A stretch of DNA of 64,000 nt, from NCBI GenBank assembly GCA_947497945.1, contig CANMIP010000021.1, positions 1 to 64,000 on the forward strand. Reading direction: 5' to 3'. Of this stretch, positions 9,787-22,415 are shown in pieces; positions within the stretch are counted from its first letter, which is position 1; the number at the start of each line of letters is the position of its first letter. The notes beneath the pieces are model-generated. The model searched no databases. It was given only the letters and a program-made list of their open reading frames with translations, and was not told the DNA's origin. The position numbers and the translations under genes are program-made. The stretch is from an uncultured Tropicimonas sp. Its GTDB lineage: Bacteria > Pseudomonadota > Alphaproteobacteria > Rhodobacterales > Rhodobacteraceae.

Positions 9787-12700
9787 TCACGCGCGCGAAG
9801 CGCGCGCCTCCGAGCTGTCCGTCCCGTTCTCGTCCCGCGAGTCGAACTTGGCGATCCAGCGCTCCACCGAGAAGATGTCGAAATAGATCGACAGCAGCGC
9901 CGGCAGCACCAGGATCACGAGGATCATCGAGGCCAACAGCCCCGCCGCCACCGAGACCACCAGCGGCACCATGACCTGCACCTGCGGCGAGCCGTCGGAT
10001 ATCAGCGGCAGCAGGCCGATCACGGTCGTGCCGGTCGAGAGCAGGATCGGGCGGAAGCGTTCGCGCACCGCGTCCAGCGCGGCGGCAACATGGTCTTCGC
10101 CCTTCAGGTGGGTCTGGAAGAAGGTCAGGAACAGGATCGCGTTGTTGACGACGATCCCCGCCAGCGAGGCGAAGCCGATGAAGCTCGGCATGGCAAGGTC
10201 GATGCCGAGCGCCCAGTGACCGGTGATCGTGCCGATCAGCGCGAAGGGAATGGAGAGCATGACCACCACCGGCAGCGTGTAGCTGCGGAACTGGAAGGCG
10301 AGTACGAGATAGATCCCGACCAGCCCGAGCAACAGCTTCGACATGGTCGAGGCCTGGGATTCCTGCTCGTCCTCCGAGGCGCCGCCGATGGAGATGGTCA
10401 CGCCGGGATGGGTGCGCATGATTTCGGGGGCGAGCTCTCCGGTCACCACGGCGGCGATCTTGCCGGGTGTTGTGGTGGCGCGGTCGATCTGGCCGATGAT
10501 CTGCGCTGTGGCCAACCCGTTCTTGCGCTTGATGACCGGGTAGGAGGAGGTGACGGAGATATCGGCCACGGTCGCCAGCGCCGCAAGCTCGCCGCCGCCG
10601 ACAAGGATCGGGAAGGCCTCCAGATCCGCCATGTGGCGCACGGAATCGTCCAGTTCGACCTGCACGGTAACGTTGGAGAGCCCAGTGCGGAAGCTGTCTG
10701 TCTCCGAGCCCGCGAAGGCGTTGCGCAGCTGCGCGGCCAGCGCCTGCGGCGTCAGCCCGATGGAATAGCCATATTCATTGAGCGAGAGCTGCACCTCGCG
10801 GCGCCCGCCATAGAAATCGGTGAAGGCCTCGGTCACGTCGTCACGTGCGGTGAGCGCGGCGAGGAGCTGGCTCGCAGCCATCTCGAGATCTTCCAGGTCG
10901 CGCCCGGCCAGTTCGACATCGAGATCATTGCCGCCCGGGCCAAGCTCGGCCTGCGCGAAGCTCGCCTGGATCACGTCCGGCAGCGGCCCGGCTTCTTCGC
11001 GCCAGCGCGCGACCACCTCGTCGGCCTTCACGTTGCGCCGGGCCGAGGCCAGCAGGTCGACCGTGAGCGTGGCGGTGTTGGAGCCATTGTCGTTGACGTT
11101 GGAATTGGTCGCATATTGCACCAGCACCCGTTCAACCAGCTTCTCGCCGCCCTCGGTCCCGGGCGTCAGTTCCGCATCGACACGCTGCAAGGCCGCGATC
11201 AACTGCTCCACCCGTTCGATGGTGCGGTCACGTTCGATGCCGGTGGTGAGCGAGATCTTGGCCTGGATCGTGTCGCCCTCGATGGTCGGGAATCCGACCA
11301 CCTTGACCTGTCCGGAGGCGACAAGCCCGATGGCGAGCATCAGGCAGGCGATCACCGCACCGATGGTGAAATAACGGACCTTCACCAGGAAGGTGACCAG
11401 CGGGATGACGATGCCTTCCTTGAAGCGGTCCAGCAGCCGCGCGGCGGGGCGGTGCTCATGTTCGGAGGGGTCGTCCGTGCCGGAATGGCTCAGGTGATGC
11501 GGCAGGATCAGGAAGCCCTCGACGAGGCTGAAGCCGAGTGTCAGCAGCAGCACCATCGGGATATAGGCGAGGATCTGTCCCATCGTGCCGGAGACGAACA
11601 TCAGCGGGCCGAAGACACAGGCCGTGGTCAGGAAGGAGGAGGTGATGCCGGGCACCACTTCCAGCGTGCCGCGGCTGGCGGCTTCCAGCTTGCCCGCCTT
11701 GCGGCGCCAGCGCTCGATATTCTCGGCGATGACGATGGAATCGTCCATGATCAGGCCCACGGCCATCAGGAGCGCCACCAGCGTGATCATGTTGATGGTG
11801 ATGCCGAAGCTGTCCATCAGGAAGAAGGTGCCGAGGAAGGAGACGGGCAGGGCGGCCGAGATCCACAGCGCCTCGCGCAGGGTGAAGAACAGCCACATGG
11901 TCGCGAAGACCAGCACCAGCCCGATGCCGATATTCTTCAGGATCAGCGTCAGACGCTCCTCGACCAGCTCGGTCATGTTGAAGAGCACGGTGATGTCGAA
12001 CGGGTCCGGCCAGGCCTCGCGCTCGGCTTCCAGCACCTCTTCGACCTCGTCGAAGATGCGGATCGCGTCGCCTTCCTTGCCCTTGAAGACGGTCACAATG
12101 GCGGCCTGGGTGCCGTTGATGAAGCTTTGCATGTTCTCGTCGGTATCGACGATCTGCACCTGCCCGAGATCCTTCAGCCGCACCATGCCGCCCGAGGGAT
12201 TCTGGATGACGATGAGGTCTTCCAGTTCGGCGATGGAGCGGCGCGCATCGGCGTAGCGTAGCGTGATCGAGCTGCCATCGGTGTCCACGGCGCCGAGCGG
12301 CTGGCGCAACGAGCGGGCGCCGATGGCGTTGACGATATCCTGGCTGGAGACGCCGTAGCGGCGCAGCGCAGTGGTGTCGAAACTGACCCGCAACTCGCGA
12401 TCGGTGATGCCGGAGACTGTGGCTTGCGTGACGCCGGGCAGCGAGAGCAGCCGGTCGGCCAGCGTGTCGGCATATTCGGTCAAGCCGCGCTTGCCGTAGA
12501 TACCGGAGATGGCAAGCATGGCGATCAGCTCGTCGCGCCCGCCAAGCTCGACGGACCAGTTCTCGGCATCCTCCGGCAGGTCGCCAATACCGGAAACGGC
12601 GGAATTGATGTCATTGTAGAACTGCGCGAGATCGCCGCCTTCCTCCAGCTCAGCGGTGGCCGAGGCGCGCCCGTCAACGCTGAGGCAGTCGAGATCGGCG

Positions 12701-12924
12701 AGCCCCGCGGTGCCGGTCAGCGCGTCTTCCAGCTCGGCACATATCTCCTCGTCCACATCGAGCGCCGAGGCGCCGGGATAGACCATCGAGACCCGGACCG
12801 TGGAGGCGGCGACATCAGGGAAGGTCTCGCGTTCGAGCTGGGGCAGCGTGGACAGGCCGAGGACACAGACCAGTATCATCAGCAGGTTGGCGGCAACCGG
12901 GTGCCGGACGAACCAGGAAATCAT
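9787..12924 (-). CDS. Efflux RND transporter permease subunit
   Basis: A 1045-residue inner-membrane resistance-nodulation-division pump (AcrB/MexB-like superfamily) that exports compounds using the proton gradient. Visible landmarks: first membrane segment 'HPVAANLLMILVCVLGL', the TM4 proton-relay acid pair in 'VGLIMDDSIVIAENIERW', repeated porter/docking regions, and the second membrane bundle with 'SLAGIVVNNAILFLTF'. The Lys found in TM10 of AcrB is Asn here, as in many HAE-type relatives ('VVNN'). It is the second gene of an operon, one base after the stop of the membrane fusion protein. No outer-membrane channel or regulator is next to it, so a TolC-like partner is probably encoded elsewhere. 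The substrate is unknown. Confidence 0.5.
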   Translation of the reverse strand: MISWFVRHPVAANLLMILVCVLGLSTLPQLERETFPDVAASTVRVSMVYPGASALDVDEEICAELEDALTGTAGLADLDCLSVDGRASATAELEEGGDLAQFYNDINSAVSGIGDLPEDAENWSVELGGRDELIAMLAISGIYGKRGLTEYADTLADRLLSLPGVTQATVSGITDRELRVSFDTTALRRYGVSSQDIVNAIGARSLRQPLGAVDTDGSSITLRYADARRSIAELEDLIVIQNPSGGMVRLKDLGQVQIVDTDENMQSFINGTQAAIVTVFKGKEGDAIRIFDEVEEVLEAEREAWPDPFDITVLFNMTELVEERLTLILKNIGIGLVLVFATMWLFFTLREALWISAALPVSFLGTFFLMDSFGITINMITLVALLMAVGLIMDDSIVIAENIERWRRKAGKLEAASRGTLEVVPGITSSFLTTACVFGPLMFVSGTMGQILAYIPMVLLLTLGFSLVEGFLILPHHLSHSGTDDPSEHEHRPAARLLDRFKEGIVIPLVTFLVKVRYFTIGAVIACLMLAIGLVASGQVKVVGFPTIEGDTIQAKISLTTGIERDRTIERVEQLIAALQRVDAELTPGTEGGEKLVERVLVQYATNSNVNDNGSNTATLTVDLLASARRNVKADEVVARWREEAGPLPDVIQASFAQAELGPGGNDLDVELAGRDLEDLEMAASQLLAALTARDDVTEAFTDFYGGRREVQLSLNEYGYSIGLTPQALAAQLRNAFAGSETDSFRTGLSNVTVQVELDDSVRHMADLEAFPILVGGGELAALATVADISVTSSYPVIKRKNGLATAQIIGQIDRATTTPGKIAAVVTGELAPEIMRTHPGVTISIGGASEDEQESQASTMSKLLLGLVGIYLVLAFQFRSYTLPVVVMLSIPFALIGTITGHWALGIDLAMPSFIGFASLAGIVVNNAILFLTFFQTHLKGEDHVAAALDAVRERFRPILLSTGTTVIGLLPLISDGSPQVQVMVPLVVSVAAGLLASMILVILVLPALLSIYFDIFSVERWIAKFDSRDENGTDSSEARASRA

Positions 12925-12925
12925 C

Positions 12926-14290
12926 TCACTGATCTCCCTGCGGCACGGCCTGTGACGCGACCTGTGGCCTGACGAGCTCCAGCGGCGTGCCGAGCACCGG
13001 CGGGCGTGGATCGGTCAGCACCAGCAGCTCGCCGCCCTCCAGCCCGTCGAGCACGAGAACATTCTCGCCGATGACCTGCCCGGTCTCGACCGGCAGCACC
13101 GCAAGCTGTTCCTGCGCATCGGCAATATAGACGAAGGAGGCGCCGTCGTCGTCATAGCGCAGCGCGGCGCGGGGGACGGTCATGCCGTCGGGCCGTGGCT
13201 CGGTGGAGAAGGTGACGGTGACGAAGGCGCCGACATTAAGCGGCGGGCGGTTGATCTTGCGCTGGCTGAAGAGCGGATCTTCAACCCGGACGACAAGGCC
13301 GAGCGTGCCGGTCTCGCTGTCCATCGTGCCGCGCAGCCGCACGATCTCGGCCGGCCAATGCGCCTCGATCCCGGCAATCTGCATCGAAACGGCGGCGGTG
13401 ACTCCGGCCTCGGTCAGGATCTGCACCGCCTGCGCCACGTCGACCACGCTGTCGCCGTCGAAGCGGTCGCCGAGGGCGACGGTGATCATCGGCACGAATT
13501 CGGTCGGCTGGATCTCGGCCGTGATCTCGACGGCGGCTGTGTCATCCATCTTCAGCAGCGTGTCGCCGCTGCGGGCAAATTGCCCGCTCTCCGCATTGAG
13601 CTCGCTGACCCGGCCGCGGAAAGGCGCGCGGATGGTTGCCTTTTCGAGGCTGCGTTCGGCCTCGGCCAGCTCGGCGCGGCGCACGGCGAGCGTGGCCTGC
13701 AGGCTGTCGCGCTGCGAGGGGAAGAGGGCGAGGGTGTTTTCGAGCTGGGTCACGGAATTGGTCTGTGCCAGCAGGGTTTTCTGGGCGCCGTCCAGCGCCG
13801 CCTGGGTCGAGGTGCCGCGCCCGACGAGGGAATCGATCCGGTCATATTCGGCCTGGGCCACTTCCAGGATCCGCTTCTCGACAGCCAGCGAGGCGCGCGA
13901 ATTGACCTCCTGCCGGTCCAGTTCGGCGAGCTGCGCCTCGGCGGCGGAAATATTCGCGAGGGTCTTTTGCCGCGCGAGCTCGTAATCGGTGCGGTCGATC
14001 TCGGCCAGCACGGTGCCCGCCTCGACGATGCTGCCCACGGCGAGCCCCTCGGCCAGCGTCACGATCCGCCCCTGAACCTCGGAGATTGCCGACCAGTCCC
14101 GCACCGGCTCGACGCGGCCATAGCCCACCGCCGTGGCCGCAACCGGGTGCGGCTCCAGCTCGATCACCCGCACGGCAAGCCTGTTTTCCTTCGGAGTCGA
14201 GGTCGGCACATCGCCCTCCTGCGTCATCATCCGAAACCCGAAGAAGCCGGCCAGAAGCGGCGGGATGATCAGCAGGGGGCGCAGGTTCAT
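12926..14290 (-). CDS. Efflux RND transporter periplasmic adaptor (membrane fusion protein)
   Basis: A 454-residue HlyD/AcrA-like adaptor that links the RND pump to an outer-membrane channel. The start at 14290 gives 'MNLRPLLIIPPLLAGFFGF', a single N-terminal membrane anchor; the ORF-track extension to 14935 crosses another gene and is rejected. It has a first half of a lipoyl-like domain ('VQGRIVTLAEGLAVGSIVEAG'), a long alpha-hairpin coiled coil (about residues 110-205, rich in Ala/Glu/Leu), the second lipoyl half ('ATIRAPFRGRVSELN'), and beta-barrel parts. The pump gene follows after one base, so the two are translated together. Confidence 0.5.
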   Translation of the reverse strand: MNLRPLLIIPPLLAGFFGFRMMTQEGDVPTSTPKENRLAVRVIELEPHPVAATAVGYGRVEPVRDWSAISEVQGRIVTLAEGLAVGSIVEAGTVLAEIDRTDYELARQKTLANISAAEAQLAELDRQEVNSRASLAVEKRILEVAQAEYDRIDSLVGRGTSTQAALDGAQKTLLAQTNSVTQLENTLALFPSQRDSLQATLAVRRAELAEAERSLEKATIRAPFRGRVSELNAESGQFARSGDTLLKMDDTAAVEITAEIQPTEFVPMITVALGDRFDGDSVVDVAQAVQILTEAGVTAAVSMQIAGIEAHWPAEIVRLRGTMDSETGTLGLVVRVEDPLFSQRKINRPPLNVGAFVTVTFSTEPRPDGMTVPRAALRYDDDGASFVYIADAQEQLAVLPVETGQVIGENVLVLDGLEGGELLVLTDPRPPVLGTPLELVRPQVASQAVPQGDQ

Positions 14291-14448
14291 GGCGTGTCTC
14301 CATTTCGGGACGGGCTGTCGACGAGGGTCACCCTCTTCGGTTGCGTCGAACGGACAAAAAAGACAATAGGGCAGGGACCGCCGATGCGGTGCTGCGCCCA
14401 TTGAGCGCGGCACAGGGACATGCCGGGGCGGCGAAGGGGAGTATTGCC

Positions 14449-15618
14449 ATGAGACCGGAAGCCCGCCTCGCAGCGGCCGCCGAGATCCTCGATCTCTATC
14501 TTGCCGGGGAGCCGGCCGAGAAGGCGCTGACCAACTGGGCCCGGCGCAGCCGGTTCGCCGGCGCCAAGGACCGCGCGGCCGTGCGCGACCATGTTTTCGA
14601 TGCGATCCGCCAGCGCCGGTCCGCCGCCTGGGCAGGCGGGGCGGAGACGGGGCGCGGCCTGGTGATCGGGCTTTTGCGCTTGCAAGGCCTCGACCCGGCC
14701 GCCTCCCTGACCGGTCAGGGATATGCGCTTTCCCCGCTGCGCGAGGATGAGGCGGCGGTCGCGGACACCGCGCCTGAACTGGTCGCGCTCGACTGCCCGG
14801 ACTGGCTCGAGGCGGATCTGCGCAGCAGTCTCGGCGCGGATTTCGCCCCGGTGCTGCAGCGGTTGCGCGGGCGTGCCGATCTCTTCCTGCGGGCGAACCT
14901 GTTGCGCTGTACGCCAACGGAAGCCGCGCGCGCACTGGCCGAGGATGGGGTGGAAACCGAGCCGCACCCGCTTTGCGACACGGCGCTTCGCGTCCTGGGC
15001 GGTGCCCGGGCGCTGCGCAACGGTCAGGCCTATCGTGACGGGCTGATCGAGATCCAGGATGCGGCGTCGCAGGCGGTCGCGGCTGCCGTGCCCTTGCCCG
15101 CGTCGGGGCGCGTTCTCGACTATTGCGCCGGCGGCGGCGGCAAGGCGCTGGCGTTGGCCGCCCGCAAGGGCGGCGAGATATTCGTGCATGATGGCAACCC
15201 CCGGCGGATGGCCGATATCCCCGAACGGGCCCGCCGGGCCGCTGCCCGCCTCACGCCGCTTGAGGAGTCCGAGCTGGAGGCCGGGGCGTACGATCTTGTT
15301 GTCACCGATGTGCCCTGTTCGGGGAGCGGTGCCTGGCGACGGCAGCCGAACGCCAAATGGCGCCTGGATGCAGACGGTCTTGCCGGCATCCTGCAGCTTC
15401 AGCGCAGCATCCTGTCCCGCGCGTCAGATCTCGTCGCGCCGGGCGGGGCGCTGGCCTACATGACCTGTTCACTGCTGGATGCGGAGAACGAGGCGCAGCG
15501 GGAGCAATTTCTCGCCGAACGCCCCGGCTGGCGGCTGGAGCGCGAGATCCGGCTGTCGCCGCTTCAGGGCGGGGACGGGTTTTTCCTTGCAATCCTGCGC
15601 ACTGAAGGGGGAGCATAA
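14449..15618 (+). CDS. RsmB/NOP family RNA (cytosine-5) methyltransferase
   Basis: A 389-residue SAM-dependent methyltransferase that probably methylates cytosine C5 in 16S rRNA. The SAM-binding motif is 'LDYCAGGGGKALALA'; the two catalytic-cysteine motifs are 'VTDVPCSGSGAWRRQP' and 'MTCSLLDAENE'. The N-terminal third is a small helical region rather than a full NusB domain, so RsmB versus another NOP paralogue cannot be settled. The ATG at 14449 is chosen over the ORF-track start at 14341 because the preceding GAAGGGGAG is a good ribosome binding site and upstream residues lack any family pattern. It is divergent from the efflux operon. Confidence 0.5.
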   Translation: MRPEARLAAAAEILDLYLAGEPAEKALTNWARRSRFAGAKDRAAVRDHVFDAIRQRRSAAWAGGAETGRGLVIGLLRLQGLDPAASLTGQGYALSPLREDEAAVADTAPELVALDCPDWLEADLRSSLGADFAPVLQRLRGRADLFLRANLLRCTPTEAARALAEDGVETEPHPLCDTALRVLGGARALRNGQAYRDGLIEIQDAASQAVAAAVPLPASGRVLDYCAGGGGKALALAARKGGEIFVHDGNPRRMADIPERARRAAARLTPLEESELEAGAYDLVVTDVPCSGSGAWRRQPNAKWRLDADGLAGILQLQRSILSRASDLVAPGGALAYMTCSLLDAENEAQREQFLAERPGWRLEREIRLSPLQGGDGFFLAILRTEGGA

Positions 15619-15657
15619 CAGCATTCGGGGGAGCTTTTTTCGTTTTGGTGATTTGCC

Positions 15658-15672
15658 TTAAGCGAGGATTAA
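15658..15672 (+). promoter_or_regulatory. Putative CtrA binding site (TTAA-N7-TTAA)
   Basis: TTAA, seven bases, TTAA is the full consensus of the alphaproteobacterial master regulator CtrA. It lies 50 bp before the proposed cckA start. CckA feeds phosphate to CtrA through ChpT, so this suggests feedback control. The match is exact, but binding is inferred. Confidence 0.5.
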
Positions 15673-15721
15673 CAAATTGCGACCGAAATACAGGGGAAAC
15701 GAATCGAATGGGAGAAGACCC

Positions 15722-18061
15722 TTGTCGCATCCGGCGCTCGCCCCCGCCCCCGTGACCCGAACGGCTTCCGGCTACGCTGGGCGAACGCTTCATGTCGCGG
15801 TTTTCGCCTTGGTCCTGTTCGGGGCGGCCTTCTATGTGCCGGACCCGATGCTCGGCCTGGTGCTGTTTGGATCCGGCGCTTCGCTGGCAGCGCTCGCATT
15901 TCTGATCCGGCTGTTCTCCGCGCGCGAAGCCGAGCGGCAGGGCAAGGCCTCGGACGCCGTGTCCCTGTTTATCGAGAATGACGTCGCTCCGAGCTTCACG
16001 GCCGATATCGACGGCGTGATTGAGCATCGCAACAAGGCTGCGCGGGACCGGTTCGGGATCGGCGCCGGCTCAGAAGAGACGCTGGTGCGCTGCCTGCGGG
16101 AGATGTTCGCGAACCCGGCCGCCGTGTTGATGCGCCTGCAGAATCGTGCCGAGGCACGCGGCGCGGCGCGAGAGGATATTGTGACCCGTCGCGGCCATGT
16201 TCGCCTTGCCGTGCACCAGATCGACGATGATCGGTATCTCTGGCGGCTCGAGGATCTCGTCGAACGCAATCATGTCGGGCGGGGCGTGGATTCGCTGAGC
16301 CTGCCGATGATGACCGTCAGCCGTTCCGGGACGATCCTGTTCATGAATGACGCGCTGCGCCGGATTCTCGGTGGTCGTGTGAAGACGCTGGAGCGGGTCT
16401 TCTCGGACCTGCCGCTGGTGCCGAACCAGGTTCACCGCGTTCAGGGCGCCGAAGGTCCGGTGCGCGTTCGCGTGGTCGAGATCGATGGGGCGGGCGGGCG
16501 CCAGGAGGTGTTCCTTATCCCGATCGGCGAGACCGAGGAGGTGGCGCAGGAAGACGCCGCTGGCGGGACACGGGACGGCGAAGTCAGCCTTGGCATGCTT
16601 CCGGTGGCGCTGCTGAAACTGGACCGGGAAGGCAGGATCCTTTTCTCCAATGCCGCCGCGGAAAAAATGTTTGGCGCATCCGCGGAGCCGGGCTCGGAAT
16701 TCCACACTCTCGTGGAAGGGCTTGGCCGGTCGGTCAAGGACTGGCTGATGGATGCGGCGGACGGGCGCGGTCTCGGGCGTCCGGAATTCGTCCGCGCAAG
16801 TGTGCCGGACAAGGAGCTTTATCTTCAGGTCACCCTCGGACGCCATATCGAGGATGGCCGGACAATCCTGAACGTTGTCATCAATGACGCCACCGAGTTG
16901 AAGACGCTGGAAGCACAATTCGTGCAAAGCCAGAAGATGCAGGCTATTGGCCAGCTGGCTGGCGGTGTTGCACATGATTTCAACAACCTGCTGACGGCGA
17001 TTTCGGGACATTGCGACCTTCTCCTGCTGCGCCACGACCAGGGCGACCAGGACTATGCCGATCTTGTCCAGATCAACCAGAACGCCAATCGCGCCGCCAG
17101 CCTGGTTGGCCAGCTCCTGGCCTTCTCCCGCAAGCAGAACCTGCAGCCGGAGATCTTGGACCTGCGCGACACGCTGTCCGACCTGACCCACCTGCTGAAC
17201 CGGCTCGTGGGCGAGAAGGTGACACTGTCGTTGTCGCACGATCCGGGACTGCGCCCTGTCCGCGCCGACAAGCGGCAGCTGGAGCAGGTGCTCATGAACC
17301 TGGTTGTGAACGCGCGCGACGCGATGCCGAATGGCGGTGAGATCCGTGTCGCGACCGAAAGCACCCGAATCAACGAGCCAATGGTGCGGGATCGCGCCAC
17401 TGTCCCGGCGGGAGACTATGTCGTCGTCCGGGTCGAGGATGATGGTGTTGGCATTCCGGGCGACAAGCTGGCGAAGATATTCGAGCCCTTCTTCACGACC
17501 AAGCGCACCGGTGAGGGCACCGGCCTCGGGCTCTCGACGGCCTATGGAATCATCAAGCAGACCGGTGGCTTTATCTTCGTTGATTCCGAACTCGGATCCG
17601 GGACCACCTTCTCGCTCTACTTCCAGGCGTATGACCGACCGGCGGAACAAGGCCTGCCGAAGGAAGAGAAGATTGGCGCGGTTCATCTTCAGCAGGACGA
17701 GGGTGTCGTCATGCTGGTCGAGGACGAGGCGCCGGTCCGGGCTTTCGCATCGCGCGCGCTTCGCATGCGCGGTTACACGGTGATCGAGGCGGAAAATGCC
17801 GAGGAAGCGTTGGAGACCCTGTCGGATGACAGTCTGAAGGTGGATGTCTTCGTCACCGATGTCGTCATGCCTGGCATGGATGGTCCGACCTGGGTGCGCC
17901 TTGCGCTCAAGGAACGTCCCGATGTGCGGGTCGTCTTCGTGTCCGGCTATGCCGAGGACCGGTTCTCCGACGAGCAGGCGGGGATTCCAAACTCGGTCTT
18001 CCTGCCGAAACCGTTCTCGTTGAACGAATTGACCGCCACGGTACGGGATCAGATCCACTAG
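15722..18061 (+). CDS. cckA: Cell-cycle hybrid histidine kinase CckA
   Basis: A 779-residue membrane hybrid kinase. Order: two N-terminal membrane segments ('[17 protein letters not shown]' and '[19 protein letters not shown]'), PAS-like regions to about residue 390, the dimerisation/phosphoacceptor block '[17 protein letters not shown]', the ATPase domain ('[14 protein letters not shown]', '[20 protein letters not shown]', '[14 protein letters not shown]'), and a C-terminal receiver with 'VEDEAPVR' and the phosphorylated Asp in '[11 protein letters not shown]'. This is the CckA architecture; CckA acts via ChpT on CtrA and, in Rhodobacterales, affects motility and gene transfer agents. The TTG at 15722 is preferred over the ORF-track TTG at 15677 because GGAGAAG precedes it at good spacing. 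Next to recA. Confidence 0.5.
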   Translation: MSHPALAPAPVTRTASGYAGRTLHVAVFALVLFGAAFYVPDPMLGLVLFGSGASLAALAFLIRLFSAREAERQGKASDAVSLFIENDVAPSFTADIDGVIEHRNKAARDRFGIGAGSEETLVRCLREMFANPAAVLMRLQNRAEARGAAREDIVTRRGHVRLAVHQIDDDRYLWRLEDLVERNHVGRGVDSLSLPMMTVSRSGTILFMNDALRRILGGRVKTLERVFSDLPLVPNQVHRVQGAEGPVRVRVVEIDGAGGRQEVFLIPIGETEEVAQEDAAGGTRDGEVSLGMLPVALLKLDREGRILFSNAAAEKMFGASAEPGSEFHTLVEGLGRSVKDWLMDAADGRGLGRPEFVRASVPDKELYLQVTLGRHIEDGRTILNVVINDATELKTLEAQFVQSQKMQAIGQLAGGVAHDFNNLLTAISGHCDLLLLRHDQGDQDYADLVQINQNANRAASLVGQLLAFSRKQNLQPEILDLRDTLSDLTHLLNRLVGEKVTLSLSHDPGLRPVRADKRQLEQVLMNLVVNARDAMPNGGEIRVATESTRINEPMVRDRATVPAGDYVVVRVEDDGVGIPGDKLAKIFEPFFTTKRTGEGTGLGLSTAYGIIKQTGGFIFVDSELGSGTTFSLYFQAYDRPAEQGLPKEEKIGAVHLQQDEGVVMLVEDEAPVRAFASRALRMRGYTVIEAENAEEALETLSDDSLKVDVFVTDVVMPGMDGPTWVRLALKERPDVRVVFVSGYAEDRFSDEQAGIPNSVFLPKPFSLNELTATVRDQIH

Positions 18062-18076
18062 GATTCTCTGGCGGCG

Positions 18077-18095
18077 TTTACGCGTCGTTAACCAT
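18077..18095 (+). promoter_or_regulatory. Possible CtrA half/full site upstream of recA
   Basis: TTTA-N7-TTAA followed directly by CCAT, so both the near-full spaced box and the half-site form TTAACCAT are present. It lies about 130 bp before recA and just after the cckA stop. One mismatch to the full consensus; role inferred. Confidence 0.5.
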
Positions 18096-18162
18096 CGCAG
18101 AGGAAGATCCAGGGCAGGGACAGCCCCCTTGCTATGTTCTGCTTTTGCCCCCATAACGTGGA

Positions 18163-18177
18163 GAACAAGCAGTGAAC
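18163..18177 (+). promoter_or_regulatory. LexA/SOS box (GAAC-N7-GAAC)
   Basis: The direct repeat GAAC, seven bases, GAAC is the SOS box form known in alphaproteobacteria (equivalent to GTTC-N7-GTTC on the other strand). It lies 51 bp before the recA start codon, as expected for LexA control of recA. Confidence 0.5.
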
Positions 18178-18227
18178 AAGAGCGGTCATTGCCGCCCTGG
18201 GCGGTCTATGGAATAAGGACAGGAATT

Positions 18228-19292
18228 ATGGCGACGGCGAGCCTCCTCGACATGGCAGATAAAAAAAGTTCCGACAAACAGAAAGCTCTCGACAGCGCGC
18301 TGGCGCAGATCGAGCGTCAGTTCGGCAAGGGGTCCATTATGCGACTCGGCGGCGACAACCCCGTTGCCGAAATCGAATCGACCTCGACCGGCTCGCTCGG
18401 GCTCGACATTGCGCTCGGGATCGGCGGGTTGCCCAAGGGGCGGATCATCGAGATCTACGGGCCCGAAAGCTCGGGCAAGACGACGCTGACCCTGCATTGC
18501 GTGGCCGAAGAGCAGAAAAAGGGTGGCGTTTGCGCATTTGTCGATGCTGAACATGCGCTTGACCCGCTCTATGCGCGCAAGCTCGGGATCAATCTCGACG
18601 AGCTTCTGATCTCGCAGCCCGATACTGGCGAGCAGGCACTGGAAATCACCGACACGCTTGTGCGCTCGGGCGCGGTTTCGATGGTCGTGGTCGACTCGGT
18701 TGCGGCGCTGACGCCGAAGTCAGAACTGGAAGGCGATATGGGCGACAGCTCAGTCGGTGTTCAGGCACGGCTGATGAGCCAGGCGATGCGCAAACTGACC
18801 GGCTCGATTTCGCGGTCAAACTGCATGGTTATCTTCATCAACCAGATTCGAATGAAGATCGGCGTCATGTTCGGCAGCCCGGAGACCACCACGGGCGGCA
18901 ACGCGCTGAAATTCTATTCCTCCGTCCGGCTCGACATCCGCCGCATCGGTGCAATCAAGGATCGCGACGAGGTCGTCGGCAATGCGACCCGTGTCAAGGT
19001 CGTCAAGAACAAGGTCGCGCCGCCCTTCAAGCAAGTCGAGTTCGACATCATGTATGGCGAAGGCATCTCCAAGACCGGCGAATTGCTCGATCTTGGCGTC
19101 AAGGCCGGCGTGGTGGAGAAATCGGGTTCCTGGTACTCTTATGGCGACGAGCGGATCGGCCAGGGGCGGGAAAACGCCAAGACCTTCCTGAAGGAAAACG
19201 CAGCAATCGCCTATGATATCGAGGACAAGATCCGTGCCGCGCACGGGCTCGATTTTGATGCGCCGATGGATGACGGATTGGTCGAAGAATAG
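18228..19292 (+). CDS. recA: Recombinase RecA
   Basis: A 354-residue RecA: the ATP-dependent strand-exchange protein of homologous recombination and the coprotease that triggers LexA cleavage. Walker A is 'GPESSGKTT', Walker B region '[15 protein letters not shown]', loop L1/L2 region '[18 protein letters not shown]', and the C-terminus is acidic ('[11 protein letters not shown]'). The ATG at 18228 (after AAGGACAGG) gives the usual N-terminus '[18 protein letters not shown]'; the longer ORF-track start runs through the SOS box. It is preceded by a GAAC-N7-GAAC box and followed by a strong terminator. Confidence 0.5.
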   Translation: MATASLLDMADKKSSDKQKALDSALAQIERQFGKGSIMRLGGDNPVAEIESTSTGSLGLDIALGIGGLPKGRIIEIYGPESSGKTTLTLHCVAEEQKKGGVCAFVDAEHALDPLYARKLGINLDELLISQPDTGEQALEITDTLVRSGAVSMVVVDSVAALTPKSELEGDMGDSSVGVQARLMSQAMRKLTGSISRSNCMVIFINQIRMKIGVMFGSPETTTGGNALKFYSSVRLDIRRIGAIKDRDEVVGNATRVKVVKNKVAPPFKQVEFDIMYGEGISKTGELLDLGVKAGVVEKSGSWYSYGDERIGQGRENAKTFLKENAAIAYDIEDKIRAAHGLDFDAPMDDGLVEE

Positions 19293-19320
19293 GTCCTGGC
19301 AGCCCGAGCGAACAGTATCT

Positions 19321-19355
19321 CGCCCGCCTTTCACAAGGCGGGCGCTTTCTTTTTA
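19321..19355 (+). terminator. Rho-independent terminator of recA
   Basis: Perfect 10-bp arms CGCCCGCCTT and AAGGCGGGCG with a four-base loop, followed by CTTTCTTTTT. It starts 28 bp after the recA stop. Confidence 0.5.
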
Positions 19356-19455
19356 TTGCTGTTGGCGAAGAAAGAGAGGCCGCCGCCGGTGGCATTCGGT
19401 GGACACCCGCGTCGAGGGTCGGTAGATCTCTCCCGCAGATCCGCCGGAGACCCAG

Positions 19456-22116
<2,661 letters not shown>

Positions 22117-22117
22117 G

Positions 22118-22405
22118 ATGCCAGCACTCTGGATTGCACATGTGACCGTGACCGACGAGGCGGCCTACAAGAAATACGCCGCAATCGCAACGCAAGCGAT
22201 TGCCGAGCATGGCGGCGCCTTCATCGCGCGCGGTGGACGCTATGTGCAGCTCGAAGGCAAGGAGCGGCCACGCAATGTCGTGGCCCGTTTCCCGAGCGTC
22301 GAGGCTGCAGAAACCTGTTATCATTCAGAGCGGTATCAGGAGGCCTTGAGCCATGCGCGCGGCGCGTCGGAGCGCGAGCTCCTGATCGTCGAGACCTCGG
22401 AATAA
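22118..22405 (+). CDS. DUF1330 domain-containing protein
   Basis: A 95-residue ferredoxin-like-fold protein of the DUF1330 family, recognised by 'ALWIAHVTVTDEAAYKKYA' and 'GGRYVQLEGKERPRNVVARF' plus the 'ALSHARGASERELLIVE' end. Function of the family is unknown. The ATG at 22118 (GGGGGATAGG before it) is used; the ORF-track start at 22106 is a TTG inside alaS. It probably shares the alaS transcript. Confidence 0.5.
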   Translation: MPALWIAHVTVTDEAAYKKYAAIATQAIAEHGGAFIARGGRYVQLEGKERPRNVVARFPSVEAAETCYHSERYQEALSHARGASERELLIVETSE

Positions 22406-22415
22406 CGGCGCGGGC

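Noticed and set aside
10090-12261. 723-codon plus-strand frame opposite the RND pump
   Set aside because: Antisense shadow; composition rich in Gly, Gln, Asp and His, and no domain pattern.
16070-18154. Long minus-strand frame opposite cckA
   Set aside because: Antisense shadow of a gene with unmistakable kinase motifs.
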